Source: Croceifilum oryzae (GTDB lineage Bacteria > Bacillota > Bacilli > Thermoactinomycetales > Thermoactinomycetaceae). Taken from it: 64,000 nucleotides of DNA. The stretch covers positions 1 through 64,000 of the forward strand of contig NZ_JAUSUV010000014.1 in NCBI RefSeq assembly GCF_030814315.1, written 5' to 3'. Shown piece by piece: positions 8,596-17,196 of the stretch (its first letter is position 1; every line of letters starts with the position of its first letter). Under the pieces are notes generated by a model. The model was not told the origin of the DNA. It ran no database searches and saw only the letters and a program-made list of their open reading frames with translations. Made by a program: the position numbers and the translations under genes.

Positions 8596-9315
8596 GTGTA
8601 TATAAGACGTATACTTAAAAGATTTTTTTCAATATTGTTGGCGGTAGTAGTTTTTGCCTTACCAAGTATAAACGTAAATGCAAGTTCAGCGGAAGTTTTA
8701 TCTAAGAGCGATCAACAGGCTGTTGTAGGGTTGCTTAATAAAGCTAAAGATTACGAAATAGATATCAAATCTGATAAACAATATTTCGTAATACAAGTTG
8801 AGAATCTCATCAAACTGAATAACATCGAACTGCACGTACCTGAGAGTTTCATAGTCGCAAATTCAAAGCTGTATAAGAAATTGATTGATGGTACGAATGT
8901 TCTTACAGTAAATATCCAGAAAGATGGCTTTCACGAAGCCAGTAACATATCATTCTTCTTTGATAAAAACAACAATGTAGTTGATTATGCAGAATTTCAT
9001 TTGAAAAAATCAAAAGTAAATACTTTCCAAATAGCTGCATATGTTAATGGGAAATTACAAGCTGAAGAAGTAACAGATACTCCTTTTGTTACTGCTAAGG
9101 AATATCAAAAGTCAAAAGCCGGTGGAATTAAAACAAAGGGCTGGAGTGAATTTTTAGATTGCATGAATATTCCTGGTAATATTGCTACTCGACTCGCATT
9201 ACTTTGTGGAGGAGTCTGTGTTGTCACTGCTGGAACAGGCTGCGTTGTTTGCGTAGCTGGTGTGTTAGGTATTCACGGTGGTGCAATAACTGCTTGCTTA
9301 TCATCATCTTTCTAA
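8596..9315 (+). CDS. Secreted cysteine-rich bacteriocin precursor, halocin-C8-like (A2)
   Basis: A 239-aa paralogue of A1, starting at a GTG behind AAGGAGACG. It has a signal peptide (about 1-29, cleavage near NVNASSA), a pro-region with HEASNISFFFDKNNN and a C-terminal domain of about 55 aa with six cysteines spaced C-x14-C-x3-C-x7-C-x2-C-x14-C. The spacing agrees with locus B (C-x18-C-x3-C-x10-C-x2-C-x17-C) apart from loop lengths. A1 and A2 sit in one operon and may act as a two-component antagonist or as variants after duplication. A terminator hairpin follows, then the small membrane gene. Family assignment is by architecture and cysteine pattern. Confidence 0.7.
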   Translation: MYIRRILKRFFSILLAVVVFALPSINVNASSAEVLSKSDQQAVVGLLNKAKDYEIDIKSDKQYFVIQVENLIKLNNIELHVPESFIVANSKLYKKLIDGTNVLTVNIQKDGFHEASNISFFFDKNNNVVDYAEFHLKKSKVNTFQIAAYVNGKLQAEEVTDTPFVTAKEYQKSKAGGIKTKGWSEFLDCMNIPGNIATRLALLCGGVCVVTAGTGCVVCVAGVLGIHGGAITACLSSSF

Positions 9316-9337
9316 AAAATATTGCTTACTGATTCAG

Positions 9338-9369
9338 AGAGGGAGCTTTCAATCTTTCGCGCTCCCTCT
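9338..9369 (+). terminator. Terminator between A2 and the two-TM gene
   Basis: AGAGGGAGC at 9338-9346 pairs exactly with GCTCCCTCT at 9361-9369 and is followed by TTTTTC. It ends 19 bases before the next start codon, so the downstream gene is probably expressed by readthrough at a lower level than the precursors. Confidence 0.75.
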
Positions 9370-9388
9370 TTTTCAAAGGAGTGGGAAA

Positions 9389-9583
9389 ATGAAAAAGTAT
9401 CGTACTAGTATTTTATGTTTCTTGTCCGCAATTTCGATTGGCAGTGGTGTAATTCTAAATTACACCGTACATACATGGATGCCTTATAGTGCACTAACAG
9501 GATATACTTTAGGCTTCCTATTTAGTATTTGTGCTTTTTTTTCTGCTCTTTCACAGCGTGAAAAAAGGAATACTATTAACTAG
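9389..9583 (+). CDS. Small two-TM membrane protein, candidate immunity factor
   Basis: A 64-aa protein starting at an ATG behind AAAGGAGTGGG. It has two hydrophobic helices (about 8-26 and 34-53) separated by a short polar turn and a charged tail (SQREKRNTIN). The locus B precursor at 57 kb is followed by a protein of the same size and layout (69 aa, tail ending NEKRE), although sequence identity is low. That conserved placement is the argument for a role in immunity or processing; no known family is recognised. Confidence 0.6.
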   Translation: MKKYRTSILCFLSAISIGSGVILNYTVHTWMPYSALTGYTLGFLFSICAFFSALSQREKRNTIN

Positions 9584-9644
9584 GCTTTAGAATTTAAAGC
9601 ACAGATGGTTCAATTAATGTGCACCAACATTCGTCAACTTTATT

Positions 9645-9678
9645 AAAACGCTTCTAGGTATTGGTCTAGAAGCGTTTT
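9645..9678. terminator. Bidirectional terminator between locus A and the iron ABC operon
   Basis: A 13-base arm beginning AAAACGCTTCTA pairs with its complement ending in a T run (GCGTTTTTT). It lies between convergent genes and has T-rich sequence on both outer sides, so it can serve both strands. Confidence 0.8.
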
Positions 9679-9695
9679 TTCATATGATTAACATG

Positions 9696-10484
9696 TTAAC
9701 TTGAACGCGATCCCAATTTTAATGAACGTATGTAAGGTCTGTTACTCTCCTCATCCGTCTCGATCTTCGCATCTACACCGAACGCCTTTTTCAAGGTCTC
9801 CTCATTCATTACTTGTTCAGGAGTACCGCATCGAAAGATTGATCCTTCTTTCAGCACTATCACATAATCGGAGTAGAGGGATGCATGATTCAAGTCGTGG
9901 AGAACCATGATGACGGTGATATGAAATTGCTGATTTAGTTGCTGGATCAGTTCCATAATCTCTAATTGATGAACAATATCTAGATAAGTAGTGGGTTCAT
10001 CTAGTAATAAAATGCGGGGTTGTTGGGCGAGTGCCATGGCAATCCAAGCACGTTGGCGTTCTCCGCCTGATAGAGAGGACATTTTCCTTTTAGCCAAATG
10101 GGTTAAATTCGTTAACTGGAGCGCCCAATCAATGATTTGTTCATCTTCTTTATCAACCTGTTGGAGAAATCTTTTATGTGGAAAACGACCATATGTTACA
10201 AGGTCTCTCACGTGTACATCTATCATTTGGTCGTAGCTTTGTCGTAAAAAAGCTAGTATCTTAGCAAAGGGTTTCGGACCCCATTCTTGGATGTCTATAT
10301 TGTCTAAAAGGATGGTTCCCGAATGGACGGATAACTGCTTGGCAAGCGCTTTTAGTAATGTACTCTTCCCACAACCATTTGGACCTAGGATACTGTATAC
10401 TTTTCCGGTCTCAAATGCGATATCGAGTCCCGAAATGATAAGTTTGTCTTTATAGCGAACACGTAGTTGTTTTGCACTTAGCAC
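9696..10484 (-). CDS. Iron-siderophore/haem-type ABC importer, ATP-binding subunit
   Basis: A 262-aa FecE/FhuC-type ATPase that drives metal-chelate uptake. Walker A GPNGCGKST, signature LSGGERQR, Walker B ILLLDEPTTYLD and the H-loop histidine in VLHDLNHA are all intact. It is the last gene of a minus-strand operon of binding protein, permease and ATPase, starting two bases after the permease stop. The family handles ferric siderophores, haem or cobalamin; nothing in the sequence fixes the ligand. Confidence 0.93.
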   Translation of the reverse strand: MLSAKQLRVRYKDKLIISGLDIAFETGKVYSILGPNGCGKSTLLKALAKQLSVHSGTILLDNIDIQEWGPKPFAKILAFLRQSYDQMIDVHVRDLVTYGRFPHKRFLQQVDKEDEQIIDWALQLTNLTHLAKRKMSSLSGGERQRAWIAMALAQQPRILLLDEPTTYLDIVHQLEIMELIQQLNQQFHITVIMVLHDLNHASLYSDYVIVLKEGSIFRCGTPEQVMNEETLKKAFGVDAKIETDEESNRPYIRSLKLGSRSS

Positions 10485-10486
10485 GT

Positions 10487-11494
10487 TTATACTCCCTTTC
10501 TGCGAATGAGATAAACAAAAAATGGAGCACCCAACATTCCCATCACGATCCCAACGGGCAGTTCGATTGGGGCGAAAATGATCCGTGCTAGGGTATCAGA
10601 TAATGTTAAAACCGTTATCCCTAAAAGTGCTGAAACCGGAAGCAGGATTCGATAGTCACTTCCTACTAACAAACGGGCTATATGGGGAACGATTAAGCCT
10701 ACAAATCCTAATAATCCCACCACACTTACTGCACTAGCCGCCAGTAGCGCCGCAATGGCAGTAAAATAGAGTCGGTAAGCTTCTACTCGTAATCCTAACG
10801 ATTTTGCTTCTGAATCTCCTAACATCAATATGTTCATGCGCTGAGATCCGATGAAGGCGAGAATCAGCCCGATCACTGTATAAGGCAATAGCATTTCAAT
10901 ATGGGGCCAACTTCGGGTAGACAATCCCCCCACCATAAAGGTAAGGGCACTCTCGACACGATCACTGTAGAAGGTAAGTAGTCCAGAAATCCCCGAGCTA
11001 AGAAAAGCAGATACCGCCACACCAACTAGCATCACTCGCATCGGATTGACCCCGTTTCGCCAAGCTAGCAAATAAACCAATAAAGCTGCCACCATGCCTC
11101 CTACAAATGCCACAGGGGTTAACAGATATCCATAGCTAGGGAATACGATGAGAATCATCATCCCAAATAATCCGGCACCTGAAGAAACGCCCATAATATA
11201 TGGATCAGCCATCGAGTTACGCATAGACCCCTGTAGTAATGCTCCCGATAAGGCTAAGTTCATTCCCACAAGAGCCGCTACGATCGTCCGAGGAAACCGA
11301 ATATTCCAAATGATATCCTGAGAAGGACTACCCGAATGAGAAGAAGTGAGTACACTCCAAACATCGGAAATCGGGATGGAGATGGCTCCACTCACGACAC
11401 TGATGAGCATACTTAGTCCAGCAACTAGTGCAAAGAAAAGGAGAATGAACCAGTACCATAACCGAACGTTACTTTTGAACTTGTCCATAAACAT
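10487..11494 (-). CDS. FecCD-family ABC importer permease
   Basis: A 335-aa integral membrane permease of the BtuC/FecCD family, about ten helices. Family landmarks include RFPRTIVAALVGMNLALSGA near the N-terminus, DPYIMGVSSGAG and GFVGLIVPHIARLLVG in the region that contacts the ATPase. Only one permease gene is present, so the transporter would be a homodimer. The start (ATG at 11494, or at 11488 giving MDKF) overlaps the end of the upstream binding-protein gene by 20-26 bases, which suggests translational coupling. Confidence 0.93.
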   Translation of the reverse strand: MFMDKFKSNVRLWYWFILLFFALVAGLSMLISVVSGAISIPISDVWSVLTSSHSGSPSQDIIWNIRFPRTIVAALVGMNLALSGALLQGSMRNSMADPYIMGVSSGAGLFGMMILIVFPSYGYLLTPVAFVGGMVAALLVYLLAWRNGVNPMRVMLVGVAVSAFLSSGISGLLTFYSDRVESALTFMVGGLSTRSWPHIEMLLPYTVIGLILAFIGSQRMNILMLGDSEAKSLGLRVEAYRLYFTAIAALLAASAVSVVGLLGFVGLIVPHIARLLVGSDYRILLPVSALLGITVLTLSDTLARIIFAPIELPVGIVMGMLGAPFFVYLIRRKGV

Positions 11495-12434
11495 CTGGAT
11501 ACACCAACTTTGCCATGTATTCGAGAGACTGATCCACTTGTAGCCCAGGGCTATTTACAAATAAGGTGGAGGGCAGAAAAAATACCCGTTTCTCTTTTAC
11601 CGCACGCAGTGTTCCCCACGAGGGATTGCTTTCCATATTTTTCTTCAGCATCTGATCTCCTAGCTCTTGTGTTCCATGCACAATCAGGAATAGGACGTCT
11701 GGATCTAACTCCACTAACTTCTCTAAGCTGTAAGGCGCTGCCCCTCCTTTCAGACCTGACGGAAGTGTAGAAGCCACGTTTTCCAACTTTAGCATTTGTG
11801 CAATATCCAATGAAATGGACCCGCTTTTCTGAACGGTTACAGAATTAGGCATAAAAGTAAGTGTTGCAAACTTCGTTTTCCGATTAGGTAGTTTTGCGAT
11901 CATGCTTTCCATTCGCAGTTTGGTTTGCTCTAGCGCTTCCTGCGTCTGTTTTTCCTTTTCGGTTATTTTTCCTAATAAGGTAGCTGCAGACGTAAGATCG
12001 GGGACTGTTTTAATAGAAAACAATGCTAGAGGGATACGGTTGGCAGCTAACGTTTCTTTCAAATTTGCATGGAAAAAGAGGTTTCCGATTACTAAATCAG
12101 GCTTCAGACTGACGATTTTTTCTACGTTCACATTTTGAATTTGTCCAACGCTTTGAATAGACTCAGCCCCTTTGGGAATTGGGAATCCGGCGGCGCTCGA
12201 AATCCCTACGACATTTTTTGCATCTATCTGGAACATCAGACTTTGCATCTCCGTATTTAATACGACCATTCTTTCTGGTTTTTTCTGTAACGTTATTTCC
12301 TTTCCTGTACCATCTTTAAATTGAGTAAAGGCATTCTTAGGATGAATCGCCGTCTCTGGAGATCCGTTGGTACAACCAGTCATAAAGCTCACTATCACAA
12401 CGAACAAAGTAAGAAATACCATTTTCTTTTTCAT
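11469..12434 (-). CDS. Iron-chelate ABC importer, substrate-binding lipoprotein
   Basis: A 321-aa class III (FepB/BtuF-like) binding protein. The N-terminus is a lipoprotein signal with lipobox FMTGC and a lipidated cysteine at about residue 21. Typical blocks are KPERMVVLN, PDLVIGN and LDPDVLFLI. It is the first gene of the minus-strand operon and its 3' end overlaps the permease start. Two copies of ATGAATATTTTT lie over and just upstream of the start codon. I looked for a Fur-type palindrome upstream and found none, so iron regulation is not supported by sequence. Confidence 0.92.
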   Translation of the reverse strand: MKKKMVFLTLFVVIVSFMTGCTNGSPETAIHPKNAFTQFKDGTGKEITLQKKPERMVVLNTEMQSLMFQIDAKNVVGISSAAGFPIPKGAESIQSVGQIQNVNVEKIVSLKPDLVIGNLFFHANLKETLAANRIPLALFSIKTVPDLTSAATLLGKITEKEKQTQEALEQTKLRMESMIAKLPNRKTKFATLTFMPNSVTVQKSGSISLDIAQMLKLENVASTLPSGLKGGAAPYSLEKLVELDPDVLFLIVHGTQELGDQMLKKNMESNPSWGTLRAVKEKRVFFLPSTLFVNSPGLQVDQSLEYMAKLVYPDVYGQVQK

Positions 12435-12719
12435 GAATATTTTTACCCCTATGAATATTTTTGTATTTACTTACATGGTAACAATATGTATTTATGGTTT
12501 GAATTTTTATTGCTAATCCCTTCTCTATTCTATATAAAGTGTAGCTCTGACAGAATAGCCCTTTATGGTCAAAAAAGGTACTAGATGATGAATGTATCCA
12601 TTTTTTATAGGTCCCTTTCCTAATATTCATCCGATGCACAAGGAATTTGCATGTATCTACCGAAAATAGAAATGAGAGTATTTGTTTTAATAATTAGATA
12701 ATAAAAAGGGGATGACGAG

Positions 12720-14447
12720 ATGAAGAAATGGTTGCTACCGTCTATTGTGTGGATGTTGACGGTTATCCTGATGGCATCAGCAATGCCTCATGATGTATCA
12801 GCTAATAAGATAACAAAAGGAGCAAATGAACAGTATCTAGTCGTGGACTTACAAAAAGAAGGGGGAAATATCCGGATCAATAAATGGATCTTGGAAGAAG
12901 GAGATATCGAGGGAGATATAGCCTCACAACAAAGTGAGCTTGATCCCCAAACTCAAGCTGAAACTCTTTTGATCAAAGACAAAGCAGGAAAGATTCTCTA
13001 CCAAACTCTCTTCCAATTCCCGATCGTTAGAACAGTTCCTCCAACTATGCCAGATCAAAAAACGAACGATCATGCTCCCCATCAAATACCCATCACTCAG
13101 CCAGAAGTTACGCTAGTCCTACCGTATTTCCAGGAAGCTACTACTGTCGAGGTCAAAGGCTCAGAAGCCAAGGTAACGACTCAGTCCACGATCCCTAAAA
13201 GCTTACAAGTTCAATCACATACGAAAAAAGTGAGACCCCCGAAAAATAACGGCAAATTTGAAATTCTCTTGTTACCCAGTGGCTATGATGAAAGCAACAT
13301 GGGTGAGTTTGAACAGCAAGTTAGCAATATCAAACAAGCCATTCAAACGACAGAGCCATTTGCCTCCTATCTAGATAAAATCTCCATCCATACAATTGAT
13401 GAATCCAAGCCCCTTGGCTGTCTAGAAGGAGCGCAGAATATCGCTCGTCTACTGGTGTGCAATGATACCAAAGTGGTCTCTGCTGCTGCTCACTCTGGTT
13501 ATGGATATGATGAGATTATCGTCATTCACAATACAGATAACTATGGCGGTTCAGGTATGCGAGACTATAGTGTTACCGGTTTTAAGACAAACAGCTACTC
13601 CACCTATACCGTTGTTTATGATGGGCAGTGGACGGCAAGGATGGCGATTCATGAACTAGGACATTCGTTTGGCAACCTCTGTGATGAATATATGTACGAA
13701 GATGAGGGATTTAGCTACGTGAACTGTACCAATTGTCGCAAAGACAAAAGTGATCTAGAGAAATACGTCAAAGGGGAGTGTAGTGTGGGTTGCGATGCCA
13801 AGCCAGATTACTTCCGAGCCGAAGATAGTATCATGCTTACTCTAGCGATTCCCACCTTTAACGAGGTGAGTATCAAAGCAGACTTTGCCCCGTACGGGTT
13901 AGAAAAGCGCCTGCAATTTTTCACTGGAACGGAGCAACCGAAGGCAGTCAAACGGCTACAGGTAGATCAAAAGAAAGTCACCTTAAAGCCAGGAGAAGCA
14001 ATCCAACTAGCCATGACAGCCACCTATGAAGATGGAACGAAGGAAGATGTGGCTTATGTAGCGAATTGGCGAACAAGCAATGAAAAGAAGCTTAGCCTTT
14101 CGCAAGGATATATGCGGGCGATTTCCTCAGGAAAGGTGTTAGTAAAAGCCTCTTACGGAGGGAAGACGATATTCGTATTAGTTAAGGTGGAAGCTCCTAA
14201 AAAATTGGTAGCAAGCGAAAATGAAATTACACTCAAGTCAGGAGAAAAGAAGGACATCACCGTACAGGCAGTCTATCGGGATGGTACAACCAAAGACGTC
14301 ACGCAGGATGTCACTTGGAAAACATCTAGTAAAAGAGTGGCAACGATTGAAAAGGGCGTAATCTCTGCTCATGCAAAGGGAAAGGCTGTATTGACTGGGG
14401 TCTATAATGGGAAGGAAACCAAGATTTATGTACGTGTGAAAGAGTAG
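12720..14447 (+). CDS. Secreted M64 (IgA peptidase-like) metallopeptidase with two Ig-like domains
   Basis: A 575-aa exported zinc peptidase. A signal peptide ends near residue 28 (DVSANK). An N-terminal M64-type beta domain is followed by the catalytic domain; HELGHSFGNLCDEY carries the HExxHxxGxxxD zinc motif, with H311, E312, H315 and D322. A cysteine-rich insert follows (NCTNCRKD and ECSVGCD). The C-terminal part holds two bacterial Ig-like (Big_2) repeats at about 425-495 and 500-575, each with VTLKPGE or ITLKSGE at the start, which probably bind cell wall or carbohydrate. It is divergent from the iron transporter across 285 bp of AT-rich DNA and ends with a clear terminator. The substrate is unknown. 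Confidence 0.87.
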   Translation: MKKWLLPSIVWMLTVILMASAMPHDVSANKITKGANEQYLVVDLQKEGGNIRINKWILEEGDIEGDIASQQSELDPQTQAETLLIKDKAGKILYQTLFQFPIVRTVPPTMPDQKTNDHAPHQIPITQPEVTLVLPYFQEATTVEVKGSEAKVTTQSTIPKSLQVQSHTKKVRPPKNNGKFEILLLPSGYDESNMGEFEQQVSNIKQAIQTTEPFASYLDKISIHTIDESKPLGCLEGAQNIARLLVCNDTKVVSAAAHSGYGYDEIIVIHNTDNYGGSGMRDYSVTGFKTNSYSTYTVVYDGQWTARMAIHELGHSFGNLCDEYMYEDEGFSYVNCTNCRKDKSDLEKYVKGECSVGCDAKPDYFRAEDSIMLTLAIPTFNEVSIKADFAPYGLEKRLQFFTGTEQPKAVKRLQVDQKKVTLKPGEAIQLAMTATYEDGTKEDVAYVANWRTSNEKKLSLSQGYMRAISSGKVLVKASYGGKTIFVLVKVEAPKKLVASENEITLKSGEKKDITVQAVYRDGTTKDVTQDVTWKTSSKRVATIEKGVISAHAKGKAVLTGVYNGKETKIYVRVKE

Positions 14448-14456
14448 AGAGGAATG

Positions 14457-14489
14457 AATCGACCAGCTAGAAATAGTAGCTGGTCGATT
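14457..14489 (+). terminator. Terminator of the M64 peptidase gene
   Basis: A perfect 13-bp inverted repeat (AATCGACCAGCTA and complement) with a 7-base loop, nine bases after the stop; only a short AT-rich tail follows. Confidence 0.75.
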
Positions 14490-14644
14490 AGATTTCAGCC
14501 TTGCTCGTCATATCAAGAAGATTAGATCTTTATTTCAATAGACCGTATATCAGTTCTCTGTGTTTTTATTTTTTGTTCTATAATTTTTACGACTATAGAA
14601 GGAGATAAAAATATTCTGTAGAATAATAATATACGAAATAAACA

Positions 14645-14664
14645 GTATTGATTTTGATCAATAC
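14645..14664. promoter_or_regulatory. Palindromic operator candidate ahead of the RiPP-like operon
   Basis: Perfect 8-bp arms GTATTGAT and ATCAATAC around TTTG, 28 bases before the precursor start codon and 16 before its AGGAGG site. The position within the presumed 5' leader or core promoter suits a repressor site or an RNA hairpin. Confidence 0.45.
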
Positions 14665-14692
14665 AAAAAATATAGCTAGAGGAGGAAAAGAG

Positions 14693-14902
14693 ATGAAATA
14701 TGTTGCACCGCAAGTAGATAGCTCGACTGTAGAAAGTATTCAGGACGATGCTTGGTTTTATGTAGGTTATGCTGTGTTATTTTCGTTAGGTACTACACTG
14801 GCACTAGGTGCTGCTGCATGGTGTGTAGCCAATGGGAAGGGGACATTCACTGGAGGACTTCAGCCGTGGCACGGTATGTTCGTCGGCGTTGAATGTAAAT
14901 AA
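14693..14902 (+). CDS. RiPP-like precursor peptide with YxxP leader motif
   Basis: A 69-aa peptide starting at the ATG behind GAGGAGGAAAAG; the frame is open further upstream but this is the only strong site. It begins MKYVAPQVDSS, and YVAPQV fits the YxxP leader motif that RRE (PqqD-like) domains recognise in lasso and related RiPPs. A charged segment (ESIQDD) is followed by a hydrophobic helix (about 20-42) and a glycine-rich tail with two cysteines (AAWCVANG and GVECK at the end). The next three genes are an ABC ATPase, an ABC permease and a PqqD-protease fusion, so this is most likely the exported and cleaved substrate. No modification enzyme is nearby, so the mature form may carry only a disulfide. 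No known family is recognised. Confidence 0.65.
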   Translation: MKYVAPQVDSSTVESIQDDAWFYVGYAVLFSLGTTLALGAAAWCVANGKGTFTGGLQPWHGMFVGVECK

Positions 14903-15014
14903 GGTTACGATGTAGCCGCTAAACCATAGACGATCGGAAGGAGATATAGGAAGGGAAAGTGTTTTACCCCTTCAAATCTTCTTCCAAGTCTATCGAGATA
15001 GGTAGGGTAAAGGT

Positions 15015-15761
15015 ATGTTACATATTGAGCAGTTATCGAAAAAGTATAAAAATAATATATGGGCAGTCCAGGATTTTAACTTGTCGATTTACAAAGAAGA
15101 ACTCGTTGCTATGGTGGGACCAAATGGTGCTGGGAAAACGTCTATTATTAATTGCCTTCTGGGAGTTATCTCTCCTACCTCCGGAACGATCCAATTAGAC
15201 ACATATCCCAATCAATCTAAAAAGTTTAAACAACTGATCGCATATGTTCCAGACGATCTAATTTTACCTGAAGCCTTAACGGGAACGGAGTACTTGGATT
15301 TTGTTACTTCTATGTATCAATACGAAGACCCAGAAAAACAAAGTAGTTTGATCGAGTTGTTTGATATCAAGGGAGCGATGAGCGAGCCGATCGAAACATA
15401 CTCTCATGGAATGAAGAAGAAAATTCAGCTCATAGCTGCTTTTATGCTTAACAGTAAATTGATCATCCTAGATGAACCCTTTCGAGGTCTCGATGTAGAA
15501 GCCATCATCATGACAAAAAAACTAATGCGTAAATACCTACAAAAAGGTGGCAGTATTCTATTATCTACTCATGACTTGAAAGCAGCCGAGTATCTTGCAC
15601 AACGCATGGTGATCCTTTCGAAGGGGAAGATTGTCGCAGAAGGAACGATTGAGGAGTTGAAGGTAGAAAATCAGTGTACGGACATGGAGGATCTATTTAT
15701 GAAAGTATCGATGCTGCGTGATAGGAGTGCTCAATTTGAAAAAATTATTGAGAATTTCTAG
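15015..15761 (+). CDS. ABC exporter ATPase of the RiPP-like operon
   Basis: A 248-aa ATP-binding subunit of a bacteriocin or immunity-type ABC exporter. Walker A is GPNGAGKT, the signature is degenerate (YSHGMKKK), Walker B is LIILDEPFRGLD and the H-loop is STHD. It starts at an ATG 112 bases after the precursor stop. The gap contains a TTTACCC/GGGTAAA inverted repeat that could pair over the ribosome binding site and set the ratio of precursor to transporter. Its 3' end overlaps the permease gene. Confidence 0.9.
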   Translation: MLHIEQLSKKYKNNIWAVQDFNLSIYKEELVAMVGPNGAGKTSIINCLLGVISPTSGTIQLDTYPNQSKKFKQLIAYVPDDLILPEALTGTEYLDFVTSMYQYEDPEKQSSLIELFDIKGAMSEPIETYSHGMKKKIQLIAAFMLNSKLIILDEPFRGLDVEAIIMTKKLMRKYLQKGGSILLSTHDLKAAEYLAQRMVILSKGKIVAEGTIEELKVENQCTDMEDLFMKVSMLRDRSAQFEKIIENF

Positions 15762-17196
15762 CATCATTCTAACCATGTGGAGACTAGAAATAGAGAAAAT
15801 CGTAAATACACGGGCAAAGAAATTAGTAGTTCTTATGGTGCTTCTCTTCATGATTAGTATCGCTGCTTTTGGCGGATATCAAATTACAAATGCAAGCCTT
15901 TCATCATTTTTACAGGGAGACATACGCTCTATCAGTATGTTAACGATCTCTATGTATTTAAATGCCTCTATTTATACCTTCGTTTTCTTTATTCTATTAA
16001 AAACGATTGCTTCTGACCAAGATTGGTTGTCCACTAAATGTAAATGGCTACCCATCACTCCATTTGAACGGAACTTGGGGTATCAAATCCCACTTATACT
16101 TACAATTTTAGTACTCATATTTTTTATTACGGGCATTATTCTTTTACCCGCATTTATCATTCATCAGATCGGGTTCGGTTTCAGTGTAGCTTTCTTCACT
16201 GGATTGCTCCTACAGGTATTACTCACTTTCTCTCTCCTGCAACTCGCGTATCATGTTGTTACTTTTTTCATTATTTCCTGTAAGCTTCCGTTCGGGAAGT
16301 TTTTTCCACTGTTTATCGTCATCATTTTGTTTGGATCATATGGTCTCGAAACCTTGAGTATACAAGGCATCCTAACCTCTTTTACAGATTTTCATTACAA
16401 CCTATATTATCTTACGTCTCCTCTATTTCTACAGATCATCGGAGAGCTTTCACAGATGAAAGTGAATCTCCTATTTATTGTTGCGATCTATGTAAGCATT
16501 GTACTAGTATCTATGGCCTCGCTACTTCTAATCTCTATCCAATCTGAAAAGCGATCTCTTACGTTTCTAAGATGGATTCCGATCCCGAGGAACAAATTTG
16601 GAGCCGTTTGGGTGAAAGAAATAAAATCGCAGTCTCGAAATGAAGAAAATGTACTTAATTTTTTTCTGATCTTACTGCTAATCCTTGTGTTGAATCTAAA
16701 ATTCAATCTAGCTAGTTATTCCTTTCTTCTCTTAGCATTAGCCGCAATGGCAGGGATGATTGCATTAAACTCATTTGGAAATGACAAAAAGATGGTCCCT
16801 TTTTATAAAATATACGATATTCAACCCAACACGATTGTGCTGGCGAAATATACTGGATTGATCCTGCTTGCCGTTATGCAATGGATCCTCTTTTGTTCAC
16901 TGGCACTCTATCTTCCTAAAAACAATGAGTATTGGCAGGCCCTGCTGATCATCCTGAATTCGACTGCTCTTTTTTATTTAGTTGGAGTGATCATTCCGTT
17001 AGACAGACGTAATCCCCACATTGGTTTATTTGCGTTTGTCAGCTTCCTATTTGTTCTCTTTCCGATCATGTTTATAGCGAATTACTTCGGGGGATATTTG
17101 CCTACCTTTACTCAAATCGGAGCTATTGTGCTAGTAGAAGCATTGATTAGCGTAGCCATCCTCATGGCTCACCAATGGAGGTTTAAGCATGTATAA
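15736..17196 (+). CDS. ABC exporter permease of the RiPP-like operon
   Basis: A polytopic membrane protein of about 486 aa with roughly a dozen hydrophobic segments, which fits an ABC-2-like permease; it is mostly unrecognised at sequence level. I prefer the TTG at 15736 behind AGGAGTG; a GTG at 15718 adds six residues. It overlaps the ATPase gene by 26 bases and its own end overlaps the protease start by 8 bases, so the three are translationally coupled. It probably pairs with the upstream ATPase to export the 69-aa peptide or to remove it from the membrane as an immunity pump. Confidence 0.82.
   Translation: MKKLLRISSIILTMWRLEIEKIVNTRAKKLVVLMVLLFMISIAAFGGYQITNASLSSFLQGDIRSISMLTISMYLNASIYTFVFFILLKTIASDQDWLSTKCKWLPITPFERNLGYQIPLILTILVLIFFITGIILLPAFIIHQIGFGFSVAFFTGLLLQVLLTFSLLQLAYHVVTFFIISCKLPFGKFFPLFIVIILFGSYGLETLSIQGILTSFTDFHYNLYYLTSPLFLQIIGELSQMKVNLLFIVAIYVSIVLVSMASLLLISIQSEKRSLTFLRWIPIPRNKFGAVWVKEIKSQSRNEENVLNFFLILLLILVLNLKFNLASYSFLLLALAAMAGMIALNSFGNDKKMVPFYKIYDIQPNTIVLAKYTGLILLAVMQWILFCSLALYLPKNNEYWQALLIILNSTALFYLVGVIIPLDRRNPHIGLFAFVSFLFVLFPIMFIANYFGGYLPTFTQIGAIVLVEALISVAILMAHQWRFKHV

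Noticed and set aside
12435-12640. Fur box ahead of the iron-type ABC operon
   Set aside because: The region is AT-rich, but no TGATAATNATTATCA-like palindrome is present.
14959-15198. 79-codon frame overlapping the start of the RiPP-like ABC ATPase
   Set aside because: It has a good purine-rich site before a GTG, but it runs out of frame through a clear ATPase gene and has no protein-like pattern.
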